The notes: generated by a model not told the origin, from the sequence alone. A DNA stretch of 16,498 nt from an uncultured Ruminococcus sp. (GCA_902773165.1 CACYDO010000148.1:1-16498), one strand, 5' to 3'. Shown: positions 1 through 7,019, numbered from the stretch's first letter. Program-made: numbers and translations.

Positions 1-43
1 AACGAAGTGCAATGAAGTTGGTTGGAGTTTATTGCACTTCGTT
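1..43. repeat. Perfect 13-bp inverted repeat at the window edge
   Basis: Arms at 1-13 (AACGAAGTGCAAT) and 31-43 (ATTGCACTTCGTT) are exact reverse complements separated by 17 bases. No T run follows on either strand, so it is not a classical intrinsic terminator. The window starts on the first arm, so the element may be larger. It could be the end of a small dispersed palindromic element; this is inference. Confidence 0.6.
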
Positions 44-205
44 GAACTTTCAATTGCTCAGAATTAAGCATATCATAAATCTTTTCTTTTGAAAATTCAC
101 CGGGTTATTTGGCGGTTACGATCAAACGGTTTATCCTCTTGGCTTGATGCGCTTTGATATTCGCCGAAAACGCCGAAGGGCTGAAATCGGAATGAAAACT
201 TAATA
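44..205. other. Stretch without a supported gene
   Basis: No start codon with a ribosome binding site is visible on either strand. On the minus strand, one frame that begins inside the neighbouring small ORF (near base 296) stays open without a start codon to a TAA at 105-107, with a basic protein-like ending (...QAKRINRLIVTAK). It may be decayed coding sequence or part of a dispersed repeat. Confidence 0.4.
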
Positions 206-469
206 TTAAGCCGATACGGGCGCAGAGCTTTTCGCAAGGCTCTGCGCCTTTACTTTTTTGTAAAAAACTGCGGCGAGTAGGGAAGACCTGCCCGCCGCTT
301 TGTCACAGTATATTTTTTCAAAAGGAAAGAGCTGCTGATGTGTATCTTCTTCTGCTTCGTGTAATATGTAACGAATTCGCCTCCGGCTTGATTGATGAAT
401 TGTTTTGATATTTTTGGGACAAAAAGCAGAATAGTATTTTTTTTTGATTTTTGTTAGTATGACGGGCAT
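206..469 (-). CDS. Doubtful 87-residue hypothetical protein
   Basis: Not recognised. The argument for it is the translation start: on the minus strand a strong AGGTGAGG (complement of 477-484) lies 7 bases before the ATG at 469-467. The product is basic at its N-terminus (MPVILTKIKKKYY), has no membrane segment or signal peptide, and ends in an Ala/Ser-rich tail. Arguments against it are the odd composition, a GC hairpin inside the 3' half (219-248), and a second open frame on the same strand across the 3' half. It lies just upstream of, and divergent from, a surface gene that seems to have lost its 5' end, so it may belong to an inserted or repeated sequence. It could equally be a chance ORF in a dispersed intergenic repeat. 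Confidence 0.3.
   Translation of the reverse strand: MPVILTKIKKKYYSAFCPKNIKTIHQSSRRRIRYILHEAEEDTHQQLFPFEKIYCDKAAGRSSLLAAVFYKKVKAQSLAKSSAPVSA
219..259 (+). terminator. Terminator-like GC hairpin
   Basis: GGCGCAGAGC at 219-228 pairs perfectly with GCTCTGCGCC at 239-248 across a 10-base loop. TTTACTTTTTT follows on the plus strand. It would end a plus-strand transcript entering from left of the window. It also lies inside the doubtful minus-strand ORF, which weakens that ORF. Confidence 0.4.
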
Positions 470-507
470 ATCAATACCTCACCTATCAGAAGATATTTTA
501 CAACCAG

Positions 508-1401
508 ATGACTCAGGGCAGCAGCTGCGTTAATCAGAAGATACAATCTATGCTTGAAAAGAAAATGAATGTTGACGGCGTTGGCAAGATCAACCTTTCT
601 ATTTCGGATTACATGAAGCCCGAGGACGCAGTCAGCGTTGAACTGACGATCAATGGCTTTGAAAGCGAGCATGATTACTTTGACGAGGCAAGTGACGCTG
701 TCGGCGGTATCGACGGAAGATTCCGCGTACAGAATGGGAGCAACGTTGACGCGGCTGAGTATATTCACGAAAAGGTCCGCTTTAACAGGGTAATGACACA
801 TACTGCAAGCGGCAACAACGTATTTTATATAATAGATCCTACGCAGTTCAGCGACAGAAACGCTCTGGCTGTCAGCAACCTGGATCATAAAATGGGGCTG
901 CGTATTGATGCCGACGTCCATACGCCCACCTGTGATTACACAAACCTGATTCCTGACGTCGTTGATTTCGGAGTTTTGACTCAGCCTAGCGATAATACCG
1001 TCGATAGCTATAAATCCGTAGATTTTTCTGTCGAGGCAACTAAGATCGAAGGGCTTGACGCAGCCAGCAAGCAGATCTCGGTCTACGTAAAGGACGAGAA
1101 CGCAACTCAGAACGGCGATCAGTATTTCCGTCTTACAAACAAGAACAACTCCGATATCAAGTTTTCTTACGATGCTTTTGATGTCGCTCCGAGCGCGATA
1201 AACGAAACGACCGCAGAGATCAACAGAGGTAATATGACCTCGCCGTCGGGATTTTTCCTTCACGGGTTCACGACAGAGGGTGAACTCATGGATGGTTCGC
1301 TTCGCATAAAACAGGTTCAGCTCTGCGATCACCAGCTGAGCGATTTGGTCGTGAATTACAGCGGCTATATGGTATTCACGAGTGTTATTGAGGATCAGTG
1401 A
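508..1401 (+). CDS. Surface-type beta-rich protein, probably 5'-truncated
   Basis: The family is not recognised. The 297-residue product is acidic, rich in Asn, Asp, Val and Thr, and looks like an extracellular beta-sandwich protein; its end (YSGYMVFTSVIED) has the alternating pattern found at the C-termini of WxL-like and related Gram-positive surface domains, which is only a resemblance. It has no signal peptide and no membrane segment. No Shine-Dalgarno sequence precedes ATG 508 or the next in-frame ATG (550). The frame stays open upstream to a TGA at 460-462 without another ATG. Missing export signal and missing ribosome binding site together suggest loss of the 5' end. Its stop overlaps the GTG start of the next gene, a sortase-anchored protein, which supports a role at the cell surface. 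The antisense ORF over this region has an implausible Cys/Ile/Val-rich composition and was rejected. Confidence 0.6.
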   Translation: MTQGSSCVNQKIQSMLEKKMNVDGVGKINLSISDYMKPEDAVSVELTINGFESEHDYFDEASDAVGGIDGRFRVQNGSNVDAAEYIHEKVRFNRVMTHTASGNNVFYIIDPTQFSDRNALAVSNLDHKMGLRIDADVHTPTCDYTNLIPDVVDFGVLTQPSDNTVDSYKSVDFSVEATKIEGLDAASKQISVYVKDENATQNGDQYFRLTNKNNSDIKFSYDAFDVAPSAINETTAEINRGNMTSPSGFFLHGFTTEGELMDGSLRIKQVQLCDHQLSDLVVNYSGYMVFTSVIEDQ

Positions 1402-1715
1402 TCTTCAGCTATGAAAAAACATTGATTATTGCGCTATGCACTGTGCTTTTGATCCTTTGTCTGCCTGCCGTTAAGGCAAGCTGCAGCGAAACAAGCGCTT
1501 TGACGCACGATGGCTCTACCGAGGTTCGAGCGGTAATCTTGCCGGAAAGCTCAGACGAGGACTCCGCTGCCTCTTCTTCGTCGTCAACGCCGCATTCTCC
1601 GAAAACAGGCGAATATCCAAAAGAAATACCAGTGCTTTGTTTTTCGGCACTTTGTGCAGGTCTTTTTATGGCAGGTGTTTTTTTAAAGAAAAAAGAGCAC
1701 AGCAGCGAAAACTAA
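1398..1715 (+). CDS. Small sortase-anchored cell-wall protein
   Basis: 105 residues. An N-terminal signal peptide has a basic n-region (EK at 6-7), a hydrophobic core at about 8-22 and a likely cleavage after VKA (25-27). A short polar, Ser/Asp-rich segment follows (about 28-67). The C-terminus is a classic sorting signal: PKTGE at 68-72 (an SPKTG variant of LPXTG), a hydrophobic stretch at about 77-96, and a KKK tail at 97-99. The mature exposed part is only about 40 residues, so it is more likely a short wall-linked partner than an adhesin. The start is GTG at 1398-1400, overlapping the TGA of the upstream gene (GTGA), with GAGG just before it, so translation is probably coupled. Small LPXTG proteins beside larger surface proteins are typical of WxL (csc-type) clusters; whether this pair belongs there is inference. 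Confidence 0.75.
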   Translation: MIFSYEKTLIIALCTVLLILCLPAVKASCSETSALTHDGSTEVRAVILPESSDEDSAASSSSSTPHSPKTGEYPKEIPVLCFSALCAGLFMAGVFLKKKEHSSEN

Positions 1716-1784
1716 TACTGGTTTCTGATGAAAAGATTGAAAGGGTTTAAAATAGAAAACAGTATAAGTCAACACCGCACAAAG

Positions 1785-1860
1785 ACCGCCTTACGGTACC
1801 CCAAGGGCACTTCCATTGGGCGCTTTTTGAAAAAAGCTTTGAAAAAAACTTTTGTTATTA
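1785..1860. repeat. Intergenic repeat, copy A
   Basis: Contains ACCG-5-CGGT (1785-1797), then CCCCAAGGGC, then a GCTTTTTGAAAAAAGC palindrome (1822-1837) and AAAAAAACTTTTGTTATTAATGTG. The right half closely matches 1988-2035, so two copies of one element lie about 165 bases apart. Confidence 0.6.
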
Positions 1861-1914
1861 ATGTGGCATTTAAATAATCCAATTTAAAGATCATCGTAAA
1901 ATGTTACGTGAAGC

Positions 1915-2030
1915 TCTGCCAGGGGGCAGGGGCACGCAGCACTATTTTCGGAATTACCCCTAAAAGGGCAGGGAGTGCCTCCGGCGGCAAGCTTTTTTGA
2001 AAAAAGCTTGGCAAAAACTTTTGTTAATAT
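1915..2030. repeat. Intergenic repeat, copy B
   Basis: GC-rich left half (CAGGGGGCAGGGGCACG, later CCCTAAAAGGG and GCCTCCGGCGGC) followed by an 11-bp palindrome C-AAGCTTTTTT-G-AAAAAAGCTT-G at 1988-2010 and GCAAAAACTTTTGTTAATATG. The right half repeats copy A. Poly-T and poly-A arms could weakly terminate transcription on both strands. Confidence 0.6.
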
Positions 2031-2144
2031 GTTCTTAACTAATTCAAAAGCCGTGGCTGAATGAAGTAAGTGTATAATTTAAGTAGACAGCCCAAAACGC
2101 GGAGACCAATTATCCGTTACAGTAAAGTAAAATCGGAACTGTCA

Positions 2145-2182
2145 GCGGCGACACGCCGCCGGAATTGCCTCCGGGCGCTCGT
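2145..2182. repeat. GC-rich hairpin related to the intergenic repeats
   Basis: GCGGCG-ACA-CGCCGC at 2145-2159 is a perfect 6-bp hairpin with a 3-base loop. CGGAATTGCCTCCGGGCGCTCG follows and shares CGGAATT and GCCTCCGG with copy B. It ends just upstream of the promoter at 2200. Confidence 0.4.
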
Positions 2183-2199
2183 CAGGATGAAATATTGTA

Positions 2200-2228
2200 T
2201 TGACAAAACAGAGTAAATATGGTAGAAT
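2200..2228 (+). promoter_or_regulatory. Sigma-A promoter of the metal transporter gene
   Basis: TTGACA at 2200-2205, a 17-base spacer, and TAGAAT at 2223-2228: a perfect -35 box and a -10 box with one mismatch. Transcription would start near 2235, giving a leader of about 170 bases. Confidence 0.85.
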
Positions 2229-2405
2229 CACTGCAATACAATCTTGTGATTTTTTTGATTCACAACCATGATCTTATTCATATAATAAGTATATACGATC
2301 AGACGTACAGTTTTGTATGGTCGGGCTCTTATCGGGGCAGCAGGAAATATCTGCGGGACGTAGTGATATGTTCCGCAGATATTTTTATTCAGAAAGGAGA
2401 TCGTT
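2229..2405 (+). promoter_or_regulatory. Structured leader, candidate metal riboswitch
   Basis: The leader holds several hairpins and ends in an intrinsic terminator directly before the ribosome binding site. A distal pairing of 2298-2305 with 2359-2367 (seven pairs around a small internal loop) could enclose GGGC (2323-2326), GGGGCAGC (2334-2341) and CTGCGGGAC (2351-2359). The 5' arm of the terminator (2345-2356) lies within this set, so the distal pairing and the terminator compete. The GCAGC and GGGAC motifs and the gene downstream recall the NiCo (czcD) riboswitch class, but I cannot fit all four of its helices. The attenuator arrangement is well supported; the ligand class is a guess. Confidence 0.55.
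2345..2390 (+). terminator. Attenuator terminator in the transporter leader
   Basis: AAATATCTGCGG (2345-2356) pairs perfectly with CCGCAGATATTT (2373-2384), extended by a G-U and an A-U pair towards the loop, and runs into TTTTTATTC. It sits between promoter and start codon, so it must be overcome for expression. Confidence 0.8.
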
Positions 2406-3305
2406 ATGAAAAACTCGACAAACAAAGAAATCGCCGTAAAAGTTTCTAACGTGAGTATTGTTGCAAATTTTCTTCTTTCCATTTTTAAATTTATTGCAGG
2501 TGCTGCAGCTCATTCAACTGCGATGATCTCAGACGCGGTGCATTCTGCCTCAGACGTTTTCAGCTCGGTTATCGTGATAATCGGCTTTAACCTATCATCA
2601 AAAAAAGCCGATAAGGAACACCCTTACGGTCATGAGAGAATGGAATGTGTAGCGTCGATCATTCTTGCCGTGATACTGTTTTTTACGGGAATTGAGATCG
2701 GCAGAACCGCAGTTGCCTCTATTCTCTCCGGTGCAGATGATGATATAAAAATACCCGGTGTTCTTGCGCTCGTCGCTGCGATCGTTTCTATCATTGTTAA
2801 GGAGCTTATGTATCACTACACGTTTTACTATGCAAAACAGATCAATTCCGGTGCACTGAAAGCAGATGCGTGGCACCATCGCTCAGATGCGCTTTCTTCT
2901 GTCGGCGCGCTGATAGGTATCGCAGGTGCAAGAATGGGCTTTCCTGTTCTTGAACCGATCGCATGCCTTGCAATATGCTTATTTATTATAAAAGCGGCTG
3001 TCGAAATATTCAAGGATTCTGTTGATAAAATGGTCGATAAGTCCTGTGATGAAAATATCGAAGCCCGGATGAAGGAACAGATAGAAAATGAAAAAGGAGT
3101 AAGATCTCTTGTTTCACTGCATACAAGAATGTTTGGCTCGCGTGTGTACGTCGATACCGAGATATCTGTTGACGGTAATATTTCGCTGACAGACGCTCAC
3201 GAGATCGCTGAAAGAGTTCACGATGATATCGAAAACAGTTTCCCCGAGGTAAAGCACTGCATGGTTCATGTTGATCCTGCCGACAAAAACGATTATCCTG
3301 AATGA
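2406..3305 (+). CDS. Cation diffusion facilitator family transporter
   Basis: 299 residues, the normal length for the FieF/YiiP-like group of CDF proteins, which export divalent metal ions from the cytoplasm by proton exchange. Six transmembrane segments are expected within about residues 15-205, followed by a cytoplasmic ferredoxin-like metal-binding domain (about 210-292). The transport site is visible as H46-x3-D50 in TM2 (with D43 one turn before) and H157-x3-D161 in TM5 (WHHRSDALSS). The TM2-3 loop carries HPYGHERME (72-80), conserved in this group. The C-terminal domain keeps the usual His residues (about H240, H284, H289). Zn, Fe, Co or Ni are all possible from sequence; the HxxxD/HxxxD pair is common in zinc carriers. 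AAAGGAGA (2393-2400) precedes the ATG at good spacing. It has its own promoter, attenuator and terminator, so it is probably metal-controlled as a single-gene unit. Confidence 0.92.
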   Translation: MKNSTNKEIAVKVSNVSIVANFLLSIFKFIAGAAAHSTAMISDAVHSASDVFSSVIVIIGFNLSSKKADKEHPYGHERMECVASIILAVILFFTGIEIGRTAVASILSGADDDIKIPGVLALVAAIVSIIVKELMYHYTFYYAKQINSGALKADAWHHRSDALSSVGALIGIAGARMGFPVLEPIACLAICLFIIKAAVEIFKDSVDKMVDKSCDENIEARMKEQIENEKGVRSLVSLHTRMFGSRVYVDTEISVDGNISLTDAHEIAERVHDDIENSFPEVKHCMVHVDPADKNDYPE

Positions 3306-3314
3306 TATAATCAT

Positions 3315-3346
3315 AAGGCACAGCTGCAATCGCCGCTGTGCCTTTT
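3315..3346 (+). terminator. Terminator after the transporter gene
   Basis: AAGGCACAGC (3315-3324) pairs with GCTGTGCCTT (3335-3344) over a 10-base loop, followed by a T run. It lies between convergent genes and may also slow transcription from the kinase gene, although the U run on that strand is weak. Confidence 0.85.
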
Positions 3347-3348
3347 TG

Positions 3349-4860
3349 TCAGTATTTGTCAAGCTCTATTCTGAATGTGCTGCCCATACCTTCTGAGCTT
3401 TGTGCGCAGCAGCTTCCGTTATGCATTTCAACGGTTTGTTTTACAATAGCAAGACCAAGCCCTGAAACGCCCTTACCCTTTCGTTGACGGAAGGTATAGT
3501 ATCTGTCCCAGATATGCTCGATTTCCTGTTCGGGAATTCCGTTACCGTGATCTATAACGTCTATTCGCGCTTTATTATCTGCCGAATAAAGCCTGACTGT
3601 TACCTTTCTGCTTTCATCTGTGTGTCTGAAAGCATTGTCTATCAGATTGTAAACGGCGCGTTCAAGACGGCTGCTGTTTCCTTTGACAAATATTCCGTCT
3701 TCAATCTGCTTTTCTATAGTTTCGTCATTGTGCCTGTATAATGCCTCAAAGCTGCCGCATACCTTGCTGATCAGAGCGCTGAGATCCAATCTTTCAAATA
3801 CATCAGAATTATCGCCCATTTTAAGCTCCGAATACTCCAGTATCTCGTTTACAAGATTCGTCAGCCTGTCTGTTTCTCTTACAATGACGGCAATGTCTGC
3901 GCTGCATTGCTCCGCATCTTCCCATGATGTATCTTTGATTATTTCGGCGTATCCCTTTATCATAGTAAGCGGAGTTCTCAGGTCATGCGAAACATTTGCA
4001 AGCAGCTCCATTTGGAAATTCCGCGATTCTATCAGCTTGTCGGAGGTTGTATCAAGCTTATCACTAAGTTCGTCAAGCTCAGTGCAAAAACCCTTTTTAA
4101 ACTCCTTGGGATAATCGTTTTCTCCGAGTTTGTTTGCTTTTACATATAGCTGCGCCACGGGCTTGTCAAAGCTTTTTGCAATAAACCACGAGAAAATAAA
4201 CCCTGCTATCAAAGATAGAACCGTCACCCATGCAAGCTGAATCCTGATTATTGAAACTGCCGATCCTACCGCGTCAAGCGTTGTGCTTACGTAAAGGATA
4301 GCTTTATTGTCCGTACCGTAGTAATCTATATATGTACCGTAAACATAAATGCTGTCAGTGCTGTATTCTATCGGAGAATCCCCGGTTTCGTTAAGCTGTG
4401 CAAGAAATTTCTCGTAGCCGTAGGGGAGATTACGGTAATTTCCCGTATGCTTGTTTTTCATTTTTCCATTATCTGACTGCTCAATATTATCGGGCTGCTC
4501 AACATCATCTATATCGGCGGTATCCTTTAAATCTATATCTCTATTGCCATTTATACGATTTTTCTGATGAGCACCTTTATACTCGTCGGAACTGTAGATA
4601 ATGCTGCCGTTTGTATCGGTTACAAATACCAATATCGAGTTGTCAAGAGTTATGGAATCTATAATATCGGTTATGTTTTCATTGCTGCTGTTTTCTGCGA
4701 TCCTCTCGGCAGCTTTTCTCGTGTTTTTGATCAGCATGTCATTGTAAAAGCTTTGCAGGAATACAGTTTGCAGAAGCCAGAGCACAGAAAAAATGAGTGC
4801 AGCAAAAAGCATAAAATACAGCCACAGCTTTGTTTTAAAAGATTTAGGTCTGATCCTCAA
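3349..4860 (-). CDS. Membrane sensor histidine kinase
   Basis: 503 residues. Order: TM1 (about 13-34), a large extracytoplasmic sensor region (about 35-205), TM2 (about 206-228), HAMP linker (about 229-280), HisKA with phospho-acceptor H292 (NVSHDLRTPLTMIKGY), and a HATPase_c domain with N box NLIDNAFRH (405-413), G1 DHGNGIP (437-443) and G2 GVSGLGLAIV (464-473). All catalytic motifs are intact. The sensor region contains an acidic low-complexity insert (about 108-132, Asp/Glu/Asn-rich), possibly an ion- or peptide-sensing segment or a spacer. The signal is unknown. The start overlaps the 3' end of the response regulator gene by 17 bases, so the two are cotranscribed and coupled, and this kinase is its cognate partner. 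The kinase targets are not evident from the window. Confidence 0.93.
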   Translation of the reverse strand: MRIRPKSFKTKLWLYFMLFAALIFSVLWLLQTVFLQSFYNDMLIKNTRKAAERIAENSSNENITDIIDSITLDNSILVFVTDTNGSIIYSSDEYKGAHQKNRINGNRDIDLKDTADIDDVEQPDNIEQSDNGKMKNKHTGNYRNLPYGYEKFLAQLNETGDSPIEYSTDSIYVYGTYIDYYGTDNKAILYVSTTLDAVGSAVSIIRIQLAWVTVLSLIAGFIFSWFIAKSFDKPVAQLYVKANKLGENDYPKEFKKGFCTELDELSDKLDTTSDKLIESRNFQMELLANVSHDLRTPLTMIKGYAEIIKDTSWEDAEQCSADIAVIVRETDRLTNLVNEILEYSELKMGDNSDVFERLDLSALISKVCGSFEALYRHNDETIEKQIEDGIFVKGNSSRLERAVYNLIDNAFRHTDESRKVTVRLYSADNKARIDVIDHGNGIPEQEIEHIWDRYYTFRQRKGKGVSGLGLAIVKQTVEMHNGSCCAQSSEGMGSTFRIELDKY

Positions 4861-5521
4861 ATTTATACCCCACCCCTCTTATCGTGCGGATAGTATCACG
4901 ATATTTTCCAAGCTTATTTCGCAGAAGCTTTATCTGCCAGTCAACCGTTCTGTCGTCACCAAAATAATCATATCCCCAGACTGCATTCAGAATTTTGTCA
5001 CGCGACAAGACGATACCTTTGTTTTCAATGAAATAAACGAGTATTCCGTATTCCTTTGCGGTAAGCTCCGTTTCCTCTCCGTCAATATACACATTATGTC
5101 CTAACGTATCAATTTCTACACCCTTAGCCTTTATGCGATTGCTCAGCGTCGGTTTTGAAGAGCTGTGTCGGCTGATTATTACCTTCATTCTCGCCATAAG
5201 CTCCTTGGGAGAAAAAGGCTTTGTCACATAGTCGTCAATACCTACTTCAAAGCCGAACAGCTTGTCGTATTCAGTGCCTCTTGCAGACAGCATAAGGACG
5301 GGAATATCCTTAAACTCGCGTATTTTTTTACACGCAGTGAAGCCGTCCATATCAGGCATCATTACGTCCATGACTATTACGTCAAAGTCATTGTTTTTAC
5401 AAGCTTCAACTGCCTGAGTTCCGTCCTCAACGCCTGTAACATCATAGCCCTCGCGCTCGGCATAACGTCTGATAAGCTGTATTATATCCGGTTCGTCATC
5501 TGCTATCAGTATTCTGTACAT
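4844..5521 (-). CDS. OmpR-family response regulator
   Basis: 225 residues. The receiver domain (1-115) has the acidic pair D8/D9, phospho-acceptor D52 (VIVMDVMMPDMDG), S79 and K101. A winged-helix DNA-binding domain (about 128-222) follows, with the usual ELTAKEYGIL and TIRGVGYKFE motifs. It is therefore a phosphorylation-controlled transcription factor paired with the kinase that overlaps its 3' end. GAGGAG lies 9 bases before the ATG. A TATAAT (complement of 5600-5605) lies upstream without a convincing -35 box, so the promoter is uncertain; autoregulation is common for such pairs but no operator was identified. The nearest upstream gene (zinc-ribbon protein) is on the same strand but ends in its own terminator. 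Confidence 0.95.
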   Translation of the reverse strand: MYRILIADDEPDIIQLIRRYAEREGYDVTGVEDGTQAVEACKNNDFDVIVMDVMMPDMDGFTACKKIREFKDIPVLMLSARGTEYDKLFGFEVGIDDYVTKPFSPKELMARMKVIISRHSSSKPTLSNRIKAKGVEIDTLGHNVYIDGEETELTAKEYGILVYFIENKGIVLSRDKILNAVWGYDYFGDDRTVDWQIKLLRNKLGKYRDTIRTIRGVGYKFEDQT

Positions 5522-5661
5522 GTTTTCTATCTCCTCAAATATATTTTTCCGTTAACCTATGTCCAACAATCAACCATAATTTCGCTTTCGTTTTACATTA
5601 TTATATTACCGGTATTAGGAATACGCTTGGAATTATTATGGAAATTATGTGGAATATGAGT

Positions 5662-5699
5662 AAAAAACACAGACTGAACTGAATGAACAATCTGTGTTT
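5662..5699 (-). terminator. Terminator of the zinc-ribbon protein operon
   Basis: On the minus strand AAACACAGA (5699-5691) pairs with TCTGTGTTT (5673-5665) and runs into a T run (to 5662). It lies 14 bases after the end of the zinc-ribbon gene and separates it from the two-component genes. Confidence 0.75.
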
Positions 5700-5712
5700 C
5701 ATTGCTTTTTTC

Positions 5713-7005
5713 TCAATAATTTCCGTTTGTTCTCGGTAATTCTTCAAAGTCAACGCCGAATTCAAATGAATCTCCCTGCTGTGCTGCAAAAAGATTTGGA
5801 TTCTGAGTATTCTGATAAACGTGATCGTACATAGTTGAAGCTTCAACGACGCCGCCATGAGCATGGTACGTGTTTACGCCGCGTATCATTTCCGAATTAA
5901 GATTTGCAACACGGTCATGCGAAGCCGCATTATTTGCAATCATCTGATGCTGTATGTTCGATGTGTACGCGTTCGTTTCGGCTATGGTCTGCGACATTCT
6001 GTTCATTGAGTCAGACCTTGCCGCCGCTATATTCATCATTGCATTATTTGCAAGTGCCATTGCGTCTGCGCGAGCCTGCGCCATTTCGGGGAGATAGTCA
6101 AGCGTTTGCATAATACGCTGAAGCTCGGCATATGCCCTGTCAAATACTGCCTCAGCCGCAAGTAATGTAAATTCATACTGTGTATCCCAGAAAATATCCT
6201 GCCGCTGCTGTGCTACCATCTGCGGCGTCATGCGAGCTCCGAACAATGCGCCCATTCCGCCGAGCGGCGGCATTTGCAGTGTTGGCACCTGCGATACCTT
6301 CATCATCTGTATTACTCTTGTTTCGGCGTAGACCTTCATGCGCTGACCGTTCGGAGCTGTACCAGAGTATGTCTTGCCTGCCCAATCGGCGGATGCATTT
6401 AAAAATCCCTTTGACAAAAAGCTCTGAACTGCGTTTTGCTGCTTTGTCAGCTCTGTACTGTCGGGCTGACGGGTGTTTACAACAGAAAGACCATTTAATC
6501 CGCAGCTGCCTGCAAGTGCGTCGCAGTAGGCGTTCGCCGGCATATATGATTTCAGTCTTAAAAAAGATGGAGTTCGGCTTACAGTCAGGTCATCAAGCCG
6601 ATTCTGAAAAGCTGCCGTCTGAGGTGTTGCGTTGAAGTGCTTATAGAAGCACTCGCCTGTAAAAACAATCTTCGCGGAGTTGTCGGGAGCTAAAAACGCA
6701 ACGGAAACTACAAACGGATTGCTGACAACATCGAATCTGTCGCCGGCAAGCGTGCATTGGTAACGCCAATTATTCGGAATGTATGTTTTTAGCAGAGGTC
6801 TGTTTCTGATCGTGCTTTCGTTAGGAACGGTAAGTATATCGACCTCGCCTCTGCCAACAGGCGGCATAAAAGCAGGCTGTGTATTACTGCTTCTCCTTGG
6901 GTGCATTTTGTATCTTGTTCCGCAAAGGCGGCAGAAAACTATATCATCGGTACCGTTCCATGCAATAACTGCATTGCATTTTGGGCAATCTATTCTTACA
7001 GACAT
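5713..7005 (-). CDS. Zinc-ribbon protein of unknown function
   Basis: 430 residues, not recognised as a named family. The N-terminus is a zinc ribbon with four cysteines (C7-P-K-C10 and C25-R-L-C28). After a Pro-rich linker (about 36-55), residues 70-235 look like a folded globular domain; the segment RPLLKTYIPNNW (69-80) starts it. Residues 240-260 are Gly/Met/Pro-rich. From about 265 to 375 the chain is helical and rich in Ala, Met, Asn and Gln, possibly a coiled coil. The tail (from about 385) is acidic with aromatic residues (EFGVDFEEL). No signal peptide or membrane segment is seen, so the protein is probably cytoplasmic. GGAGGT lies 9 bases before the ATG and overlaps the stop of the lipoprotein gene upstream, so both are coexpressed. 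A role in nucleic-acid or membrane-associated assembly is conceivable but unsupported. Confidence 0.8.
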   Translation of the reverse strand: MSVRIDCPKCNAVIAWNGTDDIVFCRLCGTRYKMHPRRSSNTQPAFMPPVGRGEVDILTVPNESTIRNRPLLKTYIPNNWRYQCTLAGDRFDVVSNPFVVSVAFLAPDNSAKIVFTGECFYKHFNATPQTAAFQNRLDDLTVSRTPSFLRLKSYMPANAYCDALAGSCGLNGLSVVNTRQPDSTELTKQQNAVQSFLSKGFLNASADWAGKTYSGTAPNGQRMKVYAETRVIQMMKVSQVPTLQMPPLGGMGALFGARMTPQMVAQQRQDIFWDTQYEFTLLAAEAVFDRAYAELQRIMQTLDYLPEMAQARADAMALANNAMMNIAAARSDSMNRMSQTIAETNAYTSNIQHQMIANNAASHDRVANLNSEMIRGVNTYHAHGGVVEASTMYDHVYQNTQNPNLFAAQQGDSFEFGVDFEELPRTNGNY

Positions 7006-7019
7006 TACGTAACGACCTC

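Larger units (their letters stand above)
1716..2199. other. Long noncoding stretch with repeats
   Basis: About 480 bases without a credible gene on either strand. It contains two related AAGCTTTTTTGAAAAAAGCTT-type repeats and a short GC hairpin, listed separately. The outer parts (1716-1780 and 2031-2144) show nothing I can name. Small open frames here have no ribosome binding site. Confidence 0.6.

Noticed and set aside
454..1332. 292-codon open frame on the minus strand
   Set aside because: It is antisense to the surface-type gene, has a composition rich in Cys, Ile and Val with no recognisable domain, and no clear ribosome binding site. The plus-strand reading has a coherent acidic surface-protein composition and couples to the next gene.
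2229..2405. Purine, T-box or yybP-ykoY (Mn) riboswitch
   Set aside because: The TTTCTACC joint and GGCAT-type loop of purine aptamers, the GGGUGGNACCGCG of T-boxes, and the GGGGAGUAG element of yybP-ykoY are all absent.
2219..2449. 76-codon ORF across the transporter leader
   Set aside because: Its ATG lies upstream of the predicted transcription start and overlaps the -10 region, and it runs through the terminator hairpin into the transporter gene in another frame.
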